A stretch of 6,361 nt of DNA from Candidatus Hydrogenedentota bacterium (GTDB lineage Bacteria > Hydrogenedentota > Hydrogenedentia > Hydrogenedentales > SLHB01), in contig PUOI01000320.1 in assembly GCA_003552765.1 (NCBI GenBank), positions 1 through 6,361 of the forward strand, given 5' to 3'. Both the position numbers and the translations under genes were made by a program. The notes beneath the pieces are model-generated. The model ran no database searches. It was not told where the DNA came from and saw only the letters and a program-made list of their open reading frames with translations. Shown here in pieces: positions 1 through 5,425 of the stretch (position 1 is the first letter of the stretch; each line of letters begins with the position of its first letter).

Positions 1-364
1 ACTGTTTCTCGTTGACGTCCGCCTCGATGGATACCCACGTGCCGTCGTCCTCTTGGCGCTGTTCCTCAAGCCGGAAACTGTACACGTAGGCGGGGGCCGA
101 GTCGATGATTTGGCGCAGGAGGCTGAAGTCGCGGGCCGGGATGAACTCTTGGAGGACCTTGAGCACGGCCTCGCGTTGGGCATCGTCCACCGCCGTGGTG
201 CGGGCTTCGGCGCCCGCGCCCGGTGCGCTGCCCTCGGCGGAGACCGTGACCAAGCCGTCTTCATCGGCCACCGCCGCGTCGTGCAGCAGCGCACTTACCA
301 GCAGCGCCGCCGCGAGAATCCGCAGAAGCCGCGCGCTATTTGGCCGAAACCGTGGCCACATCAT
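1..364 (-). CDS. Exported protein with FlgT N-terminal-like domain (partial, 3' end outside window)
   Basis: This is an open frame on the minus strand that runs off the left edge, so only the first 121 residues are visible. It starts with two consecutive ATG codons (364 and 361). The N-terminus looks like a Sec signal peptide: arginines at 5, 7, 12 and 15, a hydrophobic core at about 16-27, and a likely cleavage site after AVA at 31-33. The mature part begins with a short strand (VTVSAEGSA) and then a helix rich in Ala/Arg/Asp (about 52-75, with ARTTAVDDAQREAV). That layout resembles the N-terminal domain of FlgT/LPP20-like envelope proteins. The family call is from pattern memory and is tentative. 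FlgT itself belongs to the sodium-driven flagellar H ring of vibrios; nothing here shows a flagellar role. The gene lies 105 nt downstream of the YugP-like gene on the same strand and may be the end of that operon. Its Shine-Dalgarno is weak (GTAGGG upstream of the first ATG). Confidence 0.6.
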   Translation of the reverse strand, partial: MMWPRFRPNSARLLRILAAALLVSALLHDAAVADEDGLVTVSAEGSAPGAGAEARTTAVDDAQREAVLKVLQEFIPARDFSLLRQIIDSAPAYVYSFRLEEQRQEDDGTWVSIEADVNEKQ

Positions 365-469
365 CGCAACCCTACAGCGCACGAGAGGCGTGGTCCGGCC
401 CGAAAGCCGTCCAGGCGTTCCCTCGGGCGGGAAGCAGCCATTCCGTTTTGCTGACGCAAGCGGGCGTCC

Positions 470-1192
470 TTAGTTCCTGGCTTGGGCGATCAGGATCAGA
501 CGAATGAGTTGGAGCGCCGCCATCGCCGCCGACGCCACATAGGTCATCGCCGCGGCATTGAGCACCTTCTTCACGCCGGCGAGTTCCTCTTCGTTCACGT
601 AGCCGCCCTCGGATAGGGCCGCCAACGCGCGGCTGCTTGCGTTGAACTCGACGGGCAACGTGATGACCGTGAAGAACACCGCCAAGGTGAACAACATGAT
701 GCCGATGTGCATCAGCACGGAGAAGGCTGGGATGATCAGCCCCCCGAAGAACAGCGGAAAGGCCAGCGTGGAGCCAAATTTGCTGACGGGATACGCCACG
801 TTGCGCAACACCAACGGCCCATAGGCCTCCTTGTGCTGGATGGCGTGGCCCACCTCGTGCGCGGCCACCCCAAGCGCGGCCACGCTGCGGCCTTGATAGA
901 CGCCCTCGGAAAGGCGCAAGGTCCGGTTCGTGGGATCGTAATGGTCGGTCAACTGGCCTTGCGTCATCTCAAGCCCGCAGGCCAAGCCGTCACTGTTCTT
1001 CGGATCATCGGTGAGGGGGATATCCGCGTCGCGCAATATGGCCGCCGCCACCTTCGCGCCGGTCATTCCGGAACGCACGGGCACCTGCGAGTACTCTTTA
1101 TAGGTTGAACTGACCTTCCACTGCGCCCACATCGCAAACAACAAGGCGGGAATCAACAGCACCATGGTGGGGTCAAAAAAGAGTGGCATCAT
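470..1192 (-). CDS. YugP-like neutral zinc metallopeptidase, membrane-bound
   Basis: The 240-residue product matches the YugP / Zn_peptidase_2 family in length and layout. A hydrophobic N-terminal segment (about 8-24) is followed by the typical STYKEYSQV...SGMTGA stretch (29-45). The zinc-binding HEVGH is at 112-116, just after GRSVAALGVAA. Long hydrophobic segments follow at about 143-180, then LPVEFNASSRA (179-189), where Glu182 is the probable third zinc ligand, and a last membrane segment at about 215-236. It is probably an integral membrane gluzincin-type protease; the substrate of this family is poorly known. The start is the first of two adjacent ATG codons. The only purine-rich site upstream is GAGGAG inside the last codons of the bactofilin gene, about 13 nt away, which is longer than ideal. 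The 7 nt gap to the bactofilin stop argues for co-transcription and perhaps translational coupling. Confidence 0.9.
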   Translation of the reverse strand: MMPLFFDPTMVLLIPALLFAMWAQWKVSSTYKEYSQVPVRSGMTGAKVAAAILRDADIPLTDDPKNSDGLACGLEMTQGQLTDHYDPTNRTLRLSEGVYQGRSVAALGVAAHEVGHAIQHKEAYGPLVLRNVAYPVSKFGSTLAFPLFFGGLIIPAFSVLMHIGIMLFTLAVFFTVITLPVEFNASSRALAALSEGGYVNEEELAGVKKVLNAAAMTYVASAAMAALQLIRLILIAQARN

Positions 1193-1199
1193 TGTTAAG

Positions 1200-1997
1200 T
1201 TATTGCTCCTCGGATGGCTTGGAATCCATGGGTGTTTCGCTAGCGGCGCCCTGTTGGGGATTCGAACTCATGGAACACCGTCCATTCACTTGGGCGCCTT
1301 CCTCTATTACAATCTGTTTGGCGCGGATGTCGCCGGTTATTTGGGCTGTCGAGCAGACATGGAGTACACCACCGCAGATCACATCGCCATCGATCCGGCC
1401 CGCGGCGGTGAAACTCTTTCCGGCGAGCACATCGGCCTTCAGCCGGCCGCTCTCGCTCAGCACGAGGTCGCCGCTGCACTCCACCTTGCCTTCCACCAGC
1501 CCTTTCACCTCGCACTTCGCCGCTTGGATTTTACCTGACACGAGCGCGTTGGCGCCGAGGGCCAGGGGGGCTTCCACGAACACATCGCCCTGGATGCGCC
1601 CATCGATCTCGGTTTCCGCCGGACTCGAAAGCGATCCATCCACGATAACGCCCTCGGGTATGGTCATCTTCCGGGGGGTGACGTATTGCGCCCGCCGGAT
1701 GGCTAGGTCATCGGCGGTGACATGTTCGCCCGCGCCAATGCCGCTGGCGCTGCCGGGACGCCGCCGGTTGGCCCCCCGCCGGTTTTGCAGCGCCTCGTGA
1801 AAGGCCGTGTTAAACCGGTCGAGCAGCGAAGACTTGCTGGTGGCTTCGGCCAAGGCTTCATAGGTGTCGGGGCCGTCCTCCGCGAGAGGGACGATCTCCG
1901 TCCGCGGCTCCTTGGACTTCGACCGGCGTTGAGGTTCGCCCTTGCCGCGCTCACTGCTGGAGGATCGCACCTGTTTCCTGTCCTTCTTTTTCGCCAA
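1200..1997 (-). CDS. Bactofilin-family polymer-forming cytoskeletal protein
   Basis: The 265-residue product has a basic, low-complexity N-terminal tail (1-110, Lys/Arg/Ser rich) and then a bactofilin domain at about 112-243. That domain shows the repeated short strands of a right-handed beta-helix, seen as recurring G-x-(V/I)-x-(G/A) turns such as VIVDGSL, EIDGRIQGDV, ALVSGKI and RIDGDVICGG. The ending GAQVNGRCSM is typical of the family. A short Ser/Gln/Glu tail follows. Bactofilins polymerise without nucleotide and act as scaffolds at membranes or poles. Five cysteines (162, 174, 208, 215, 241) lie in the beta-helix region. The longest start is TTG at 1997, which has no good Shine-Dalgarno. 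A GTG at 1970 (residue 10) has AGGA five bases upstream and may be the true start, giving 256 residues. The gene lies 21 nt after the ParA-like ATPase and 7 nt before the YugP-like gene. Confidence 0.88.
   Translation of the reverse strand: MAKKKDRKQVRSSSSERGKGEPQRRSKSKEPRTEIVPLAEDGPDTYEALAEATSKSSLLDRFNTAFHEALQNRRGANRRRPGSASGIGAGEHVTADDLAIRRAQYVTPRKMTIPEGVIVDGSLSSPAETEIDGRIQGDVFVEAPLALGANALVSGKIQAAKCEVKGLVEGKVECSGDLVLSESGRLKADVLAGKSFTAAGRIDGDVICGGVLHVCSTAQITGDIRAKQIVIEEGAQVNGRCSMSSNPQQGAASETPMDSKPSEEQ
1976..1979 (-). promoter_or_regulatory. Shine-Dalgarno for the alternative GTG start of the bactofilin gene
   Basis: On the minus strand AGGA is followed by AACAG and then GTG (1970-1968), a near-ideal spacing of five bases. 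The upstream TTG start at 1997 has no purine-rich site at a normal distance. This site therefore competes for the start call. Removing the first nine residues would lose only a lysine-rich tip and not the bactofilin domain. Confidence 0.45.
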
Positions 1998-2018
1998 GGC
2001 TACACGTATTCCAAATGC

Positions 2019-2954
2019 CTACAAATATCCCAAACGGCCGCCGATATCGGCGACACAAGCCGATACCTTCAACCTTGGATGGCTAACGACGAACGGCACC
2101 CCCGAGTTTACCGCCTCGCTCACCCGTTTATCAAAGAATAGAAAACCCAGCCGTTCCGGATCTATCATGAGATTCTGCCTGGCCATGCGGCACAGAATAT
2201 TGGAGGCCACTTGCGCTTCATAGGCCTTTCGCGCCCTGTTGACCACCACCTTGGGCTGGAGTCCGCGCGCAATCGCCTGAATCTCCTTCAATATCTGCGT
2301 CTTGACGGGCTGGCTGAACAAGGCCGAATCCCGGACCCTGTCGAGAAACTGGGGGAGCGACTCGTTTCGTTTCAGCAGCACGCCGACCTCGGGGGAATCA
2401 TAAAAGCGCTCGATTTTGCGAAACAACGCCGCCCGAAGGAACTTGTACGCGTTGTCAATGCTGGTCTTCTCAGGCGTGATGACCAAGACCCCGTCGGAAT
2501 CGGTCATCAGGAAGAAATCGAGGGTGTTGAGGTGGGCGCCGGCATCGAGGTCCACGATGACCAGATCCGCTTGCAGGCCCTGCAATTCCCGCATGAACGC
2601 CGCTCTCTGCTGGGTGCGCGGGTTGGCTGCGTCCAACAATCCGGTGGCCCCGGGAACGAAGCGGAGGTTTTCGTATGGCGTGCCCGAAACGATGGAAGCC
2701 AGGCTGGGCCGTTCTCGGGTGAGAAAATAGTCGTCCAGCGGCCGTTCCGCCTTGGCGCCAAGGACGGCCTCAAGATTGGAACAGCTCAGGTCCGCGTCCA
2801 CCAATACAACCTGCCAGCCCTTGCGGGCGACCTCTATGGCCAGGTTGACGGAGAAACAGGTCTTGCCGACCCCGCCCTTTCCGCCGCCGACAACAAGCAG
2901 GTCCGGCGTCCTCACCTCCTGTGAGGCGCTCACTGCTTCTTCCACAAGCCGCAA
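2019..2954 (-). CDS. MinD/FlhG/ParA-type P-loop ATPase
   Basis: The 311-residue product is a deviant-Walker ATPase. GGKGGVGKT at 24-32 carries the signature lysine (Lys26) and the P-loop lysine (Lys31). VLVDADLSCSNLEAVLG (50-66) is the Walker A' strand, with Asp53 and Asp55. LVIVDLDAGA (131-140) is the Walker B/switch II region, and VITPEKTSIDNAYKFL (158-173) matches the MinD/FlhG pattern TPEPTS(I/L)xDAY. Such proteins dimerise with ATP and position cellular structures (division site, flagella, chromosomes, protein clusters). I see no clear C-terminal amphipathic membrane helix as in MinD, and no partner such as MinE, FlhF or ParB in the window. The TTG start is chosen because a strong Shine-Dalgarno precedes it. 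The gene heads the bactofilin/YugP-like run, so its cargo may be the bactofilin scaffold; that is inference. It ends in TAG, which is in frame with the downstream bactofilin. Confidence 0.88.
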   Translation of the reverse strand: MRLVEEAVSASQEVRTPDLLVVGGGKGGVGKTCFSVNLAIEVARKGWQVVLVDADLSCSNLEAVLGAKAERPLDDYFLTRERPSLASIVSGTPYENLRFVPGATGLLDAANPRTQQRAAFMRELQGLQADLVIVDLDAGAHLNTLDFFLMTDSDGVLVITPEKTSIDNAYKFLRAALFRKIERFYDSPEVGVLLKRNESLPQFLDRVRDSALFSQPVKTQILKEIQAIARGLQPKVVVNRARKAYEAQVASNILCRMARQNLMIDPERLGFLFFDKRVSEAVNSGVPFVVSHPRLKVSACVADIGGRLGYL

Positions 2955-2961
2955 CGTCCCT

Positions 2962-2968
2962 CCTCCTT
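2962..2968 (-). promoter_or_regulatory. Strong Shine-Dalgarno for the TTG start of the ATPase gene
   Basis: AAGGAGG lies seven bases before the TTG at 2954-2952 on the minus strand. It decides the start in favour of the TTG, since no ATG occurs upstream of the P-loop in this frame. Confidence 0.8.
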
Positions 2969-3019
2969 GAGCATGGGGCTCCTGACGCCAAGCCCGGACT
3001 GAAGGTCAACGACCAAATC

Positions 3020-3048
3020 AATGTAGCAGAAATGGGCTTCCATTGCAA
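3020..3048 (-). promoter_or_regulatory. Candidate sigma-70-type promoter for the ATPase-bactofilin-YugP run
   Basis: In the 168 nt gap between the trxB stop and the ATPase gene, the minus strand reads TTGCAA (3048-3043), a 17 base spacer, then TACATT (3025-3020) preceded by TGC, which resembles an extended -10. Each hexamer matches the consensus at four of six positions. Transcription would begin near 3013, about 58 nt before the TTG start. The prediction is by eye and could be chance. I see no convincing terminator for trxB in this gap. Confidence 0.3.
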
Positions 3049-3122
3049 AGGATTTACGTGTCCCACAAGCGGCAACGGCGAGACGAGGGCAGCCAGCCAA
3101 GGGCGGCCTAACGCTAGCGGCG

Positions 3123-4103
3123 CTACGCCTTCTGCCCTTCTGTTTGCTGCGCCTCCATGGCTTCTTGGGCTTCGAGCCAGCGTGTGCAGTCGATGGCGGC
3201 TCGGCACCCCATGCCCGCGGCGGTCACGGCCTGGCGGTAGACGCTGTCGGCCACGTCGCCCGCGGCGAACACGCCCTCGATATTGGTGAAGCTGGTATCC
3301 GGCTTGATTTTCAGGTACCCCGTTTCGTCCATGTCGAGCCACCCCTCGAACAGGTCTGTGTTCGGTTTGTGGCCAATGGCGGCAAAATAGCCCGAGCAGG
3401 CGAGTTCACGGGTTTCGCCGCTCTGGACATCCTTGAGGCGGACGCCGGTCACCCCGTCCTCGTCGTTGCCCAAGATCTCGTCGACCACCGAGTTCCATTC
3501 CACGGTGATCTTGTCGTTCTGTAACACGCGATCCGCCATGATTTTGCTCGCGCGCAGCTTATCCCGCCGATGGATGACATGAACCTCGCTGGCGAAGCGC
3601 GCCAAGAACAGGGACTCCTCCATCGCGGTGTCGCCGCCGCCCACGACCACGACGGGCTTGTTGCGGAAACGCGGCAAGCCTCCGTCACAGGTGGCGCAGG
3701 CGGAAACGCCGCGGTTCATGAACTTCTCCTCGGATTCGAGGCCGAGGTACTTCGCATCCGCGCCCGTCGCCACGATAACCGCGTTGGCTTCCCACACATC
3801 CTCGCCGCTCCACACCTTGAAGGGCCGCTCCGAGAAGTCCACCTTGGTGACCGTCTGCGAAAGGATGCGTGAGCCGAAGCGTTCGGCCTGTTTCTTGAAA
3901 TCGGCCATCATCTCCGGCCCCGTCACACCCTCGGGATAGCCGGGATAATTCTCGACCTCCGTGGTAGTCATGAGCTGCCCGCCCGGCGTGATCTCCTTGC
4001 TGATTTCGCCTTCAAACATCAACGGTTCGAGATCGGCCCGCGACGTGTACAACGCCGCCGTGTAGCCGGCCGGCCCCGATCCGATTATGATTACATTTTC
4101 CAT
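3123..4103 (-). CDS. trxB: Thioredoxin reductase (NADPH), TrxB
   Basis: This 326-residue enzyme reduces thioredoxin with NADPH through FAD and a redox-active disulfide in the cytoplasm. The FAD-binding GSGPAGYTAALY is at 8-19, followed by GGQL (41-44) and ENYPG (51-55). The active-site CATC is at 136-139 within GVSACATCDG. The NADP-binding fold has GGGDTAMEE (155-163), and HRRDKLRAS (178-186) fits the part of TrxB that holds the 2'-phosphate of NADPH. The C-terminal FAD motif is GVFAAGDVADSVYRQAVTA (277-295). All key residues are present and the length is normal for low-molecular-weight bacterial TrxB. The ATG at 4103 is chosen over a TTG at 4148 because a good Shine-Dalgarno precedes it and homology begins at MENVIIIGSG. 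It is divergent from the Nudix gene. The next gene downstream on the same strand starts 168 nt away, so co-transcription with it is possible but not shown. Confidence 0.97.
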   Translation of the reverse strand: MENVIIIGSGPAGYTAALYTSRADLEPLMFEGEISKEITPGGQLMTTTEVENYPGYPEGVTGPEMMADFKKQAERFGSRILSQTVTKVDFSERPFKVWSGEDVWEANAVIVATGADAKYLGLESEEKFMNRGVSACATCDGGLPRFRNKPVVVVGGGDTAMEESLFLARFASEVHVIHRRDKLRASKIMADRVLQNDKITVEWNSVVDEILGNDEDGVTGVRLKDVQSGETRELACSGYFAAIGHKPNTDLFEGWLDMDETGYLKIKPDTSFTNIEGVFAAGDVADSVYRQAVTAAGMGCRAAIDCTRWLEAQEAMEAQQTEGQKA

Positions 4104-4111
4104 GAAACAAG

Positions 4112-4117
4112 CTCCTT
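4112..4117 (-). promoter_or_regulatory. trxB: Shine-Dalgarno of trxB
   Basis: AAGGAG is eight bases before the ATG at 4103-4101 on the minus strand. This supports the shorter TrxB start rather than the in-frame TTG 45 bases upstream. Confidence 0.75.
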
Positions 4118-4169
4118 GTGGGGGGATGCGCCACCATCCGCGATGCAATGGCGTGGGGGTACGTGCGGG

Positions 4170-4187
4170 CGTGCGCCCAGGCGCACG
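4170..4187 (-). other. GC-rich hairpin in the trxB leader
   Basis: Positions 4170-4176 and 4181-4187 are perfectly complementary (seven base pairs) with a four-base loop. If the -10 box at 4199-4204 is used, this hairpin lies almost at the 5' end of the trxB transcript, where it could protect the RNA from decay. A weaker five-base-pair hairpin (4124-4128 with 4135-4139) sits just upstream of the Shine-Dalgarno. No poly-T run follows either one, so neither is called a terminator. Confidence 0.4.
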
Positions 4188-4198
4188 ATAGATTCATT

Positions 4199-4227
4199 AT
4201 TATACGCCATGAGCCGTCTCTAGGCAA
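4199..4227 (-). promoter_or_regulatory. trxB: Candidate sigma-70-type promoter of trxB
   Basis: The minus strand has a perfect TATAAT at 4204-4199. Seventeen bases upstream is TTGCCT (4227-4222), matching four of six -35 positions. The box lies in a locally AT-rich patch of an otherwise GC-rich intergenic region, which makes chance less likely. Transcription would start near 4192, leaving a leader of roughly 90 nt. I found no comparably good promoter for the divergent Nudix gene in the same 231 nt region. Confidence 0.5.
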
Positions 4228-4322
4228 AACTGACGCCAAGGCGGCTCGGTTGTGGAAACCGTCCTTACCCAGAAGGTACCATCCCCAAAAAACCAACCAG
4301 GGACCGAAATGCGCGTCACATT

Positions 4323-4327
4323 GGAGG
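4323..4327 (+). promoter_or_regulatory. Shine-Dalgarno for the TTG start of the Nudix gene
   Basis: GGAGG lies seven bases before the TTG at 4335. There is no ATG near the start of the conserved region in this frame, so the site fixes the TTG start. Confidence 0.75.
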
Positions 4328-4334
4328 TGAACCA

Positions 4335-4871
4335 TTGGAACGCTGGGTGAAGAGTGAAGTCCTATACGAAGGGCCTATTGTCAGGCTGCGGGCGGGCGAC
4401 GCCGTGCTCGACGACGGTACGGCGGTCAAGCGCGAGGTGGTGGAGCATGACGGGGGCGTCGGGATCCTGCCCTATGAAGACGGCGAGGTGTTTCTTGTCC
4501 GGCAATACCGCATCGCGATAGGCAGCGAACTGCTGGAAATCCCGGCGGGCCGTCTGGAAGCAAACGAGACGCCGGAAGAGCGCGCGGCGGTGGAACTCGA
4601 AGAAGAGATCGGGCGCCGCGCTGGCCGCATCACGCCTTTGAGCACATTCTACCCTTCGCCGGGCTTCACCAACCAAGTGGATTATGTCTTCCTAGCCACC
4701 GAGCTGACCGAGACCGAGCGCCGTCCGGAATTCGACGAACGCATCGAAGTGGTGCGCCTGAGCCTGGACGAGGCGGAGTCCATGCTGTTGCGGCCGGATG
4801 CGCTCGTGGACGGCAAGACGGCTGTCGCGTTGTATGCGCTGTTCGCGCGCCTCGGGCGTATCCCCGGGTAA
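4335..4871 (+). CDS. Nudix hydrolase, ADP-ribose pyrophosphatase-like
   Basis: The 178-residue product has the length and layout of the NudF/ADP-ribose pyrophosphatase group, which splits ADP-ribose into AMP and ribose 5-phosphate with divalent metal. An N-terminal beta region (about 1-40) is followed by EVFLVRQYRIAIGSELLEIPAG (51-72). The Nudix box runs from Gly72 to Arg94 and keeps Gly72, Glu78, Glu87, Glu90, Glu91 and Gly93. It has Val86 where the family consensus has arginine. FYPSPGFTNQ (105-114), after the box, matches the SPG segment typical of ADP-ribose pyrophosphatases. Substrate specificity cannot be fixed by eye, and a related sugar-nucleotide hydrolase remains possible. The gene starts with TTG after a strong Shine-Dalgarno. 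Its TAA stop is also the first three bases of the repeat array that flanks the GxxExxY gene. Confidence 0.88.
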   Translation: MERWVKSEVLYEGPIVRLRAGDAVLDDGTAVKREVVEHDGGVGILPYEDGEVFLVRQYRIAIGSELLEIPAGRLEANETPEERAAVELEEEIGRRAGRITPLSTFYPSPGFTNQVDYVFLATELTETERRPEFDERIEVVRLSLDEAESMLLRPDALVDGKTAVALYALFARLGRIPG

Positions 4872-4951
4872 CCGCGAAGAGCAACCGCGAATGAACAGCG
4901 GGAAAGAGTAACCGCGAAGAGAAACCGCGAATGAACGCGAATTGACGCGAA
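4869..4951 (+). repeat. Left repeat arm of the GxxExxY cassette (tandem plus inverted copy)
   Basis: This arm begins on the Nudix stop codon and contains two direct copies, 4869-4896 and 4909-4936, which are 28 bases each with one mismatch and a 40-base period. Each copy contains two AACCGCGAA units separated by 13 bases (starts at 4870, 4883, 4910 and 4923). Positions 4910-4938 are a perfect 29-base inverted match to 5439-5467. Extending inward to 4951 / 5426 gives 42 bases with two mismatches. The arm is non-coding and has no internal hairpin that I can see. Confidence 0.9.
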
Positions 4952-4992
4952 AGACAACAGCAGCTGAATAGCTAACGCACAGGGAGACATCA

Positions 4993-5424
4993 ATGGACCG
5001 CTACGATCAAAAGGATGGCAAGGGGTTGCTTCTGAAGGACGAGGTTTACGCGATTGTGGGCGCGGCGATCGAGGTATCGAAAAACCTGGGGCCTGGGTTC
5101 TTGGAGGCGGTGTATCAAGAGGCGTTGGCGCTTGAGCTGGCTGAGCGCGGCATCCCTCATGAGGAACAGAAACCTATCCGGATCAAATACAAGAACCACC
5201 TACTCCGCAAGGAATACTACGCGGACTTCCTTTGCCATGACCAGATTATCATCGAGATCAAAGCCACGAAAGCAATAACTTCGATTGAAGAAGCTCAGTT
5301 ACTGAACTACCTACGAGCCACCCAGCTTCCTCTGGGAGTTTTGCTGAATTTCGGTTCTCAAAAATTCGAGTGGAGACGCTTCGTCAACACACGGAAAGAA
5401 GCGCCCCGCCAAGGCACACAATAA
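4993..5424 (+). CDS. GxxExxY protein, PD-(D/E)XK nuclease-like
   Basis: The 143-residue product carries the family-defining GxxExxY as GFLEAVY (35-41), in a helical context (VGAAIEVSKNLGPGFLEAVYQEAL is the typical lead-in). Downstream, YYADFLCHDQIIIEIKA (75-91) gives Asp78, Glu88 and Lys90, a PD-(D/E)XK-like D-x9-ExK arrangement. It is followed by a helix with Gln102 and Tyr106 (QLLNYL), as in many nucleases of that superfamily. LPLGVLLNFGSQKFEWRRFV (112-131) is the usual C-terminal part. The fold suggests a DNA- or RNA-cutting enzyme, but the role of the family is not established to my knowledge. The ATG at 4993 has AGGGAG six bases upstream (4981-4986). The gene stands alone between convergent genes inside inverted repeats and is lower in GC than them, which suggests acquisition from elsewhere. 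Confidence 0.9.
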   Translation: MDRYDQKDGKGLLLKDEVYAIVGAAIEVSKNLGPGFLEAVYQEALALELAERGIPHEEQKPIRIKYKNHLLRKEYYADFLCHDQIIIEIKATKAITSIEEAQLLNYLRATQLPLGVLLNFGSQKFEWRRFVNTRKEAPRQGTQ

Positions 5425-5425
5425 A

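Noticed and set aside
418..433. Hairpin TTCCC/GGGAA in the gap between the YugP-like gene and the exported protein gene
   Set aside because: Only five base pairs, with no following T run, so it is not called a terminator.
53..473. Two overlapping plus-strand open frames at the left end
   Set aside because: They are arginine-rich shadows of the minus-strand partial gene, whose signal peptide and domain pattern are far more convincing.
3115..3125. Palindrome TAGCGGCGCTA at the trxB stop codon
   Set aside because: The one-base centre cannot form a hairpin loop at full pairing, there is no T tract, and short GC palindromes are expected by chance here.
2770..3342. Minus-strand 190-codon frame spanning the trxB end, the gap and the ATPase start
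   Set aside because: It lies in another frame of trxB and the ATPase gene, is low-complexity Arg/Gly rich and has no recognisable motif.
3104..4148. TTG at 4148 as an upstream trxB start
   Set aside because: The 15 extra residues have no family match, and the ATG at 4103 has AAGGAG eight bases upstream and begins at the conserved FAD-binding segment.
4118..4330. Small plus-strand frame of 70 codons in the trxB-Nudix gap
   Set aside because: Its codons cover the trxB promoter and leader, and it has no Shine-Dalgarno or recognisable protein features.
4869..4951. CRISPR-like array
   Set aside because: The left arm has only two 28-base copies with a 12-base intervening segment, inverted copies on the other side and no cas genes; spacing and structure do not fit CRISPR.
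4993..5424. Reading the GxxExxY gene as a toxin, transposase or RAYT
   Set aside because: The motifs support a GxxExxY/PD-(D/E)XK-like protein only. There is no HUH motif, DDE triad, or adjacent antitoxin-sized gene.
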